Part shown: positions 43,601 through 52,600 of the stretch, one piece after another
Position numbering within the stretch: the stretch's first letter is position 1
Layout: every line of letters starts with the position of its first letter
Source of the DNA: Lycocorax pyrrhopterus obiensis
Lineage: Eukaryota; Chordata; Aves; Passeriformes; Paradisaeidae
NCBI GenBank assembly: GCA_014706295.1
Contig: JACSVZ010000007.1
Coordinates: 59,906,975-59,970,974, forward strand
Direction: 5' to 3'
DNA length: 64,000 nt
Position numbers and translations under genes: made by a program
Notes under the pieces: model-generated
What the model saw: the letters and a program-made list of their open reading frames with translations, nothing else
Told to the model about the DNA's origin: nothing
Database searches by the model: none

Positions 43601-46600
43601 ATGGCAATTAGATACATGAAGTATCACAAGCAAATCTCTCCATGTAACAGTAATTAAATATAATTAAAAGCCTAATAAAAGCCCAAGTCCTCTAAATATA
43701 TGCACTTGTTTGGCATCAATCTACCCCAAGAAACACCAAGCAATATTTGTAAGTTTTCACAAGATAAATCCCTCAGCAGCCCCTTGATCCTCTCCCACTT
43801 TCGCTCATTTTCACTTTTCAGAAGGAACAATGAAACCTCTCACTTTCCAGAACCCTTTCACAGAGATAAAAATCGAGCATAAATTAGCTGCTAAGTACAA
43901 AAGAAAGGGACACAAACACAGGAAACAAGTTCTCACATTCATCCTCACACACCTGAGGAAAAACCCGGAGGTCCATGAAAACTTCATTTAACAGTAAAAA
44001 ATTTAAAAAGTGATAAATGTACATTAAAAAAAAAAGAAACCTCAAACCAAAATCAAAATACCCAAACTCGAGTAGACTCTGAAAGCATCAACCGAATGAA
44101 CAGAAAGAAAACCCCTCACAGATTACAACTCAGTTTTGGCTTTAAGGCTACTCTTTTGTCAAACCAGAATGAAACAGAAGTTTATGTTCTAACAGATGAA
44201 CTGCCACAATGGACATAACAAAATAGGAATCAACACAGTGATCCCATGATCTTGGTTTTGGCCTGGTGAGAAAAGGACAATATATCAAATTATTTATCAA
44301 TTTTATATAGGCTTTCATTTTAAAATGAAACTTTTTGACAAATACTAATTCAATAAGACAGGTAAAACCTGTGAGAAAAGGTAAGAAATACAGATACACA
44401 ATCAATTGTAAAATGATGTAGACTTGCTAGTGAGACCCGGATCATGAAATGGTAACTGGATCTGTTAAATCTGTAAAAAATGCTGCTAGCAGCAGCCCAC
44501 ACTGTGCCAATCTGGGACAGCAGCTTCCTGCCTGACATTATCCCCTCGAGGGATTTACTAGGACTGAACAAGACAAGAGTAATGTGACCTGTACAAGAGC
44601 AACCCTTTAACAAACATACAGGTGTGCAACAGGCAGGCAGTGAGATTTCATTGCAAACACATTCAAAAATGCTTCAGCATTAGAGCATTTAAAAAAAGCC
44701 CAAAAACCCACAAAAGAAACACACATAAAAATTTCAAGATATACCTTAATAAGATCATTCATGTCAGATTTCCATGAACTTGCTTCCTAAAAAGACAGAA
44801 GAAGAGCTGTTGAAACTTTAAGGTAAAATCCATAGGAGATATTGGATCAGTTTCACTGGCCACAATGAATTCCTTGGGATCTACAACACCTCACTGCTCA
44901 CTTCTGCTGGGTTAGAGCACCACCTTCTGTCCTCAGCTAATTCAGACCTTTGCTTCATGACAGAGCTGGTTTATCATTTATCCTGAAATTTATCATTATC
45001 TCACTCTACAAATCTCTCAGTGATGAGGAGTCAATAGCTAAGTGTCTAATTGATTCAACTTTCCATTTGCTAAGTCATCACATCTCTGTCTTTCTATTGA
45101 GCTTTTTCATAAGAGAGATTTCAAATCATTTTGTAACTGTGTCTTTCTCCCCTGCCATTCCTTCTCCCATCTCATCTTGTTCTGTTGCCTATACTGAGGT
45201 ATGTTACTTGTTTAAGTTTTTGGCAATAGTGGTAAGAAAATATTTGCAACCTCAGTGGGGCACATGGCACCTGTTCCATTCCTAGTAAGAACAGTTACAT
45301 GAAAAATCCACAAAGTGTTACAAAATCTATAGAAAATGCATCATCTATGCTCTAGGAAATGACAGATGAAGCTGCATTTTCTAAAGATACAGCAACAAAA
45401 CACAGGTAATACAAAGTATTTTTTAGGGAAACATGCAAGCTGAAACCTTCAACCACAGAAATGAACGAGCAGAATCAAAACTAGTACATTTCAAGGCAAT
45501 TCCCAGAGTTGAATTTTCAAGCTTTTCTTCTTTCTCACTGTGTATATTTACAAGGACAGAGAGGACCACAGCAGACAGGTGGAACCAGGAATGGAACCAG
45601 GTTAAAAGATAAAAGCCTCAACTGTCAAAAGCTCCGTGTTGCCAGCACAGAAGCAGATCTTGTACCCCAAAGGTACAAAATCATTAGCACAAGAAACAGC
45701 ACAAGAATTCTATGCCAGGCAATTCCTTGGAAACAGCACTCAATAAAAAAAGAAGTGGCAAAATGAGAAAGGAAATGCTTAAGTCATTCCCTAAAGCTGA
45801 CTGGAGATACACGGAACATTGTTCTTTCCCAAATGGGAAAACTACATCAGCTCTGTAGCTCTGCAGAGAACAGGCACTGAAATTATCCAAAACCTTAGAA
45901 CAAATAAACTTCTTTCTTTCTGTCTTTCTTTCTCTCTCACCTGTTTTATGTCTGGGACAATGGCAGTCAGAGTCCATTGCACACTCAGAGCATTACTCAG
46001 GCTCAAAGCTCTTCCACACACAGAGACCCCAATATTTCAATTAATTGTAAACAAATGTGGTCTTTTTACAGGTGTAGAAGAAAGAGCAACACTTGTACTG
46101 ATAAAAGACCTCTGTTTTTCTCCACAATTTTTACTCCCCTTATTCAAACCCCTGGTCATTCTGATTACATTGACTTTACCTGCACAATGTTGTGCATTTC
46201 TCTTCTCAACTTGCCAAGGTCTTGAAGTAAGTCATCTGCTTTTTGCACTGTTTTCTCAATTGAATTGTAGCTTTCAAAAGAAGGAACTGAGTCTGCAGGC
46301 AAAGCATTGTGCCTGAGGGGAGAAACACTCCTGGTTACACATCTCATGGCTCCTCAGGTGGCCCAAGAAAGTATTCAGCTGTGAAACCAAGCAGGAATTT
46401 ACAGTGCAAGTACTAAACCTTTAGCTAAAGTGGAACTCACTTTGGCACCTGAAGTTACAGAGAGATTATTGGGTTTTCTCTGTTTACCACTTAACACTCT
46501 GAGCTGTATCCTTGTATTTTCAACAGTGAAACCACATCTAATAAGCAAAAGTTAAACTTTGGATACCTTTCCATTTGAAGCAGTTAACATTTTTGTGCAC

Positions 46601-49600
46601 ACTGTTCTAAAATAAACAGCATATATGTATCAGTTTCTCACTGTATTAGTGAAATTATAACATTACATTACTGCCTGGCGAAAATATGCTTCAGACTGCA
46701 TGGCTAAGAACATTTTTTCACCCATTTTAAAGCTTAGGAATTGTTAGGTGGATGCTGCTCCTGAAAAACACTCCAAGTGCAACCCACTGACCTGTGAGAA
46801 AGGTGTTATGAGTTATCCCTAGCAACAAGCCTTCACCTGCCTGCAGTTCAACAGAAACCACAGAATCATGGAATATCCTGGGCTGGAAGGGTCCCACAAG
46901 GATCAGAGTCCAACTCCTGGCACTGCACAGGACACCCCAACAATCCCACCCTGCGCATCCCTGGGAGCGCTGTCCAAACTCTCTGAATTCTGTCAGGCTT
47001 GGGGCCGTGCCCGTTCCCTGGGGAGCCTGTTCAGTGCCCCAGCACCCTCTGGGGGAGGAACCTTTCCCTGATACCCAACCTAAACCTCCCTGACACAGCT
47101 CCAGCTGCTCCCTCAGGTCCTATCAAAAGTAATGCAAAAGTAGCACAGAAATAGCCCAGCACAGCTGTGCCAGACTCCAGGACCACACCAGTGGCTCTTA
47201 CACCATCAGTACCTAACACACCTCTCTCCATTTCATTAACACAGACAGAAACTCCTCCTCAGTTTTGGATTGTTGTGTTTATTCACCTGTCTCTCTCAGA
47301 ATGCCAGCTCCTTTCACGGCTGCTTAATGCTGTCTTCTTGGAATACTCTATTTGCTTCAGTGGTATTTCTGGAGAATTCAAAATGAAGTGAAATGAAGCA
47401 GAAAAAAAAGAAAGGTAAGTTAATTCCATATATTTAATACTTTCTTTTCCTTTCCAGATATTTCACCATTATATAATACTCACCAAGAAGAGTAAAATAT
47501 TTTTTAAATTTAAAAATATAGATCTATTTCAGATAAGGCAAGTCACTTAAAACCACTCACACCAATCTATCTTTCTAAGATTGCTTTAAATTAGCAAAGC
47601 TCGATGGAACTGGGAAGGCAATGAACTGAGACACTGAGAACAAATCTGACATTATGGACAGAATGCTTCTTCTTTTGTCTTATTTCATTTATTCCTGGAC
47701 CCACTGAACAACAGGAATACCTGAGAGCTTTGTAACAGAGACAGAACTTGATCAAAAGCAGTAAATTACTCTACATTTGCTTTATATTACAATAGCCCAG
47801 AGACCTTGTGGACACATGAAAAAATAAAAAATAAAATTCAATTTAACCAATGATAATGACAAGGTTATTGAGTAGCTCCCAAGTTTTACATTATTCTGTC
47901 TCATCTTCCTGAAACCTGAAAAAATATTTCAGTGAGCAATCACGCTGATTAAATCAGCACTGTCTTCAAGTCTTTAGTTACTTATGAGCAAGTGACTTAT
48001 ACACAAAACTAACCCTTCCCAAATGTAGATTCCAAATATTCTGAATATGTGCATTTAAGTGCCAGCAACCCAACAGGTCAGAAAAGATGAGAACTACACA
48101 AAGTAACCCCCAGGCCATACTGCTTGGGCCAGTGGAGGACAGAAGTGTCTTACAATACCTTCTCTTGTAGGTTTGGGAATATTTTCCTTTTCCAATACAG
48201 AGTTTTCTTTCTCTGAGATCTTCCCACTTTTGGGTACAGGTTCTGGAGCATATCTCCGAGGAACTGGTGTCTTTAGGGGAGATTTTTGTGTATGAATCCC
48301 ATGACTTGGAAAATGGCTCGAATATGCTTCAGGGAATACTAAAAAAAATAAAGTTATTTAAAGGTTAACAATTTTCTTCATAGGAAATGATATCATAGAA
48401 TCATAAAGTGGTTTGGGTTGGAAGGGACCTTAAAGATCATCCAGTTCCAACCTCCAGCCATGGGCAGGGACACTTTCCACTATCCCAGGTTGCTCCAAGC
48501 CCCATCCAACCTGGCCTGGGACACTGCCAGGGATGGGGCAGCCACAGCTTCTGTGGGCCAACCTGTGCCAGGGCTTCACCACCCTCACAAGAATTTCTTC
48601 CTGGCATCTAATCTAAACCTACATTCCTTCAGTCTGGAGCCACTCCCCCTTGTCCTATCACTCCCTGCCCTTGTAGACTCTAGTAAAAGAAACCCTAGAC
48701 AAAAACCCCATGTCAGCTCTATAAATTCTTCACAAAAAGCCAAACATTACTGCACTAGTTCAAAAAGTAAACAGGAAGAAAATTTCATACTTCTGACTGC
48801 TATCATAAAAGGATAAAAAATCCCCCCAAAACCCAGCTGTAGTTCATTACAGGCTTCCACAAAGATTATATCTCAATAAGATTAAGTCCAGGCCCCTCCT
48901 GGTGTAGACTTAGTAAATCAAAAGTCCCACTTTAATCTAAATCAGAAGATACTGGAACATCTTCAGAATGTCCCACAAATTATAAAGAGCATTGGGCAAT
49001 AAAACTAATTACACAGAAGAAATGTTTCCTACTCATTACTGATGCGATGCACAATCCAATATTAATGGTCAAAAAATTAATGCAAAACTAACAGTGAAGA
49101 TAAGACAGAAAGAATTTGTCTCCACCTTGGGCAGGTGCAGCACTGGTCAGGAATAAACCCCTGTGAGTCAAAGGTGTCTCGTCAGTGAGTGATCTCTGCT
49201 CTGGCTTCTCAGAGTGTCTTGTCAGGGGCCCAGAGGCAGGCACAGGACCCTGCTGCAGGCCACGTGTGCTCACTGCAGAGCTGATGAGATGGGACTAGGA
49301 GACAAAATTACAGAGTATTTTTGGTCATTGAATCACAGAATTGTTAAGGTTGGAAAAGACCTTTAAGATTACCAAGCCCAACTCTTCTCCCAGCACCACC
49401 ACCATGTTCCCCACCAAACCAAGTCCTCCAGTGCCACATCCACGTTTTCTGAACACTTCCAGGGATGGTGACTCCACCTCTGCCCTGTGCATGTGCCAAT
49501 GTCTGACCACGCTTTGGTGAAGAAATTTTCCTTCATATCCAACCTAAACCTACCCTGGTGCAACTTGTGGCCATTTCCCCTTGTCCTGTCCCTGTTCCCT

Positions 49601-52600
49601 GGGAGCAGAGCTCAACCCCCCCTGCTGCCCCCTCCTGTCAGGGAGTTGTGCAGAGCCACAGGGTCCCCCCTGAGCCTCCTTTTCTCCAGGCTGAGCCCCT
49701 TTCCCAGCTCCCTCAGCCGCTCCTGGTGCTCCTGACCCTTCTCCAGCTCCATTCCCTTCTATGGACACGCTCCAGCCCCTCAGTGTCTTTCTTCTCGTGA
49801 GTGCTTTCACTTTCTTTGATCCACTTTCACTAGATCTTTCTTTCTAATAGTAACAAATAATCCAAATTATTATAACATTAACAGTGAGATAGAGAAGAAA
49901 GTATTAACCTGAAGTTTCTGCATTGTGACTTAGATACCTGAATATTCATTTGTTGCTCCTGTAGCTTTTCCAAGTGCTGAATCCGTTGCACCATGAAAGC
50001 ATTCATTTGTTTCTCAAGCTCGCTGACTCTCTGGTGGCAGTGGGGCTCCTCATGTTGAGCCTTCATATTTGTTTGCTGTTCAGACACCTGCTGCAGCTGC
50101 CTGTCTGTCTCCTGCAGTTTCTGAAGTAGTTCTGAAACTGAGTTGACTTTTGCTTCCAAATCATTTTGAACCTGCAAGAAAGGATTAAAAAAAAAAAAAA
50201 CGGAAGGGGAAAAAAAAAACATTATTGCAGAAGATGTCTGAGCATGAAAAGCACAAAACACACTTCACAGAACCCTGGATTTGCATCCCAAAAGAAACTA
50301 AATTCTATTTAGACCTAAAGTTTGGTGGTTTAGCAATATTATGAAATTCTAGTAGATAAATCAAATGTTCTGTCTTTTGCCCATTTAGTTAAATCCAAAT
50401 TAGTTCCCTCTGGTACACTGGTCAGTGAGTGAGAGATGACAAACACACAAAGCAGTGAGCAGACACATTCAGGCTCTCTGGAGCTACCAGCAGCAATTTC
50501 AGGCTTGTTTGGAACATTTACAGTTTTAAGAGGACAAAGAACTGCTACTACCACGAGCTACTCACTCACCTTGAGGAGTGGAGCTGTCGTAGCAATGGCA
50601 GCAGCAGTGGCTGCTGCAATGGTTGTTGCAGAGTCAACTTCCCTGGGTGCTGACCTGGTGTCACCACCAACACTTTCCCTTTTTTCTGTGGAGGCATTTC
50701 CCAAGAGCTGCACCTTCACCTCCTTATGAACAGGAATACTTTGAGTTCTATAAAAATAAACAAGTGCTTGTAAACAGCATTTTCTCCATATCTCCTCTGA
50801 GCAAATTATTTCCCACACACAGCATTGACATCACTGCATAAGCATTTCTCCTTGAAGTTTTGACACAAGATACTCCAGGGAATAAAATCAACTGAAAACA
50901 GTTTCATACACAGAAAAAGAATACTAGCAGAGAACAGTAAAAAAAACCACTTCTTCCTTACCAGCTACGCATTTTGGCAAAAACTGAAGTGGTGTAGATG
51001 TACAGAAACAGAGCAGCTCAGACACTAACAACAATTCACACTTACTTTTGCATTAATACTGCTCTCAGAGCCTCTTTCTGGCCAGTAGCATACTGAGAAA
51101 TAAAAACATCATCTGTGGGGAAGGACAAACATACTTTGTTGAGATAATTGACACAACGTGTCTATTTCACAAGTATTATTTCAATATATTTAATTTTGCT
51201 GTGAAGCATCTGTTGCCTGCAGGAACCACATCATCTATTGCAACAACAAACTGTTTCATTTCAGTGGGTAGAAAACTTAAATAATGATAAGAGTAAGAGC
51301 AAGCTTCATTTAACACAATTTTTATAGCACTGAATGCTGGTATCAATGAAGTCCAACAGAAGTGAGTAAAGTCTCAATTGTAATTCAAGCTCAAACAACC
51401 AAGTCAGTAAAACACTGCAAATTCTGACTTGAAAATAATTAAAAACTAAAAAACCCAACAACTGTGAGATTAATATTTCCCTGCAGGCATCATAAATTAA
51501 AACAAATTATCTTCATAGCTTTACATTGTGCTAAGAGGATTGTAGGCTCTCCCTCACCCACTCTTTGCTGGGCAGAGGAAGCAAATGCTGGTGAGTCAGG
51601 TAGCTGCTGCCTGTGAGTGTAAAAGAGGAAAGTATAAAGTATTGATTTTTGGTCTTAACTAGGGTATTGATTTATGTGTTTTCTCCTCTACATAGCCCCA
51701 GATATCCAAGACACCTGCAGAAGTGTGTTTTCTTTAAAAAGCCTTCACTTCCCTAAATCTGCCTGAAATTGGCATATTCAGAAATTAAAGGAAAAGACAC
51801 TGATATTGTGATTTCTTAGCAATCTTAAGGATTAGAAAGACACTTTTTTTTTTTGTATAGGCTGCTTGAAGAAAAATATGCCTTTGTAGTACAATTATTC
51901 ACAAGAGGAAAATGTGCCAAAAGAAGCCCCTTCCCCAAATCATCTATTCAGAGACATGAACTGTTTGGTTAACAAAAGGAATCTCAGCACTCTGGTACAC
52001 TGGCAGAAGTCCCACTCAGTTAATCACAAGAGTGTAATGCCAGCAAAAATGAGGTAAAATTTGCCAAATTTAAGAATGTTTGTTACAATTGTCATCTTTT
52101 TATCAAAGCAACCTTTGAATATTTTCACTCAGAAGTTTCTGTAATGAAGAAAAAGACCTAAAATCTCCCTTTTCCTTTAATTAATCAGTCTTCTTAGGAA
52201 AAAAAAAGGGGGCTGCAGCAGTAGATTGATGTGCTTTACCTTCAGGCCCTCTGCTATCTTCCAGCAGCAGTGAAGGATCATCTTGTGCTGCAGCTTCTCC
52301 AGGATAATCCTTCAGAACAAGAGCAGAAAAAGCAGAGATCAAAGCCTCTGCCAACAGTAGGCAAAATTTTAGAGGCAGATGGAACTGCTGAGCACACAAA
52401 TGGAACCATTTGCACACAGTAACACAAAGGTCTTGGCATAAAACATGCAATGACCTCTCCCACAGAATCATCTGGACATTGCTGTCATGAACTCACGTGC
52501 CATTTTAGGCACTAAAACTCTAGAAACACAACTCAAATTAAAAGTATATATTCTAGGTGCTGAGTAAGTTTATTCTCCTCATTTGTGGCCAAAGAAGTAG

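Larger units (their letters stand above)
43357..49125. other. TALPID3 introns 7 to 11
   Basis: Contains exons 11 to 8, two CR1 fragments and a pyrimidine microsatellite; no other feature seen. Confidence 0.7.
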
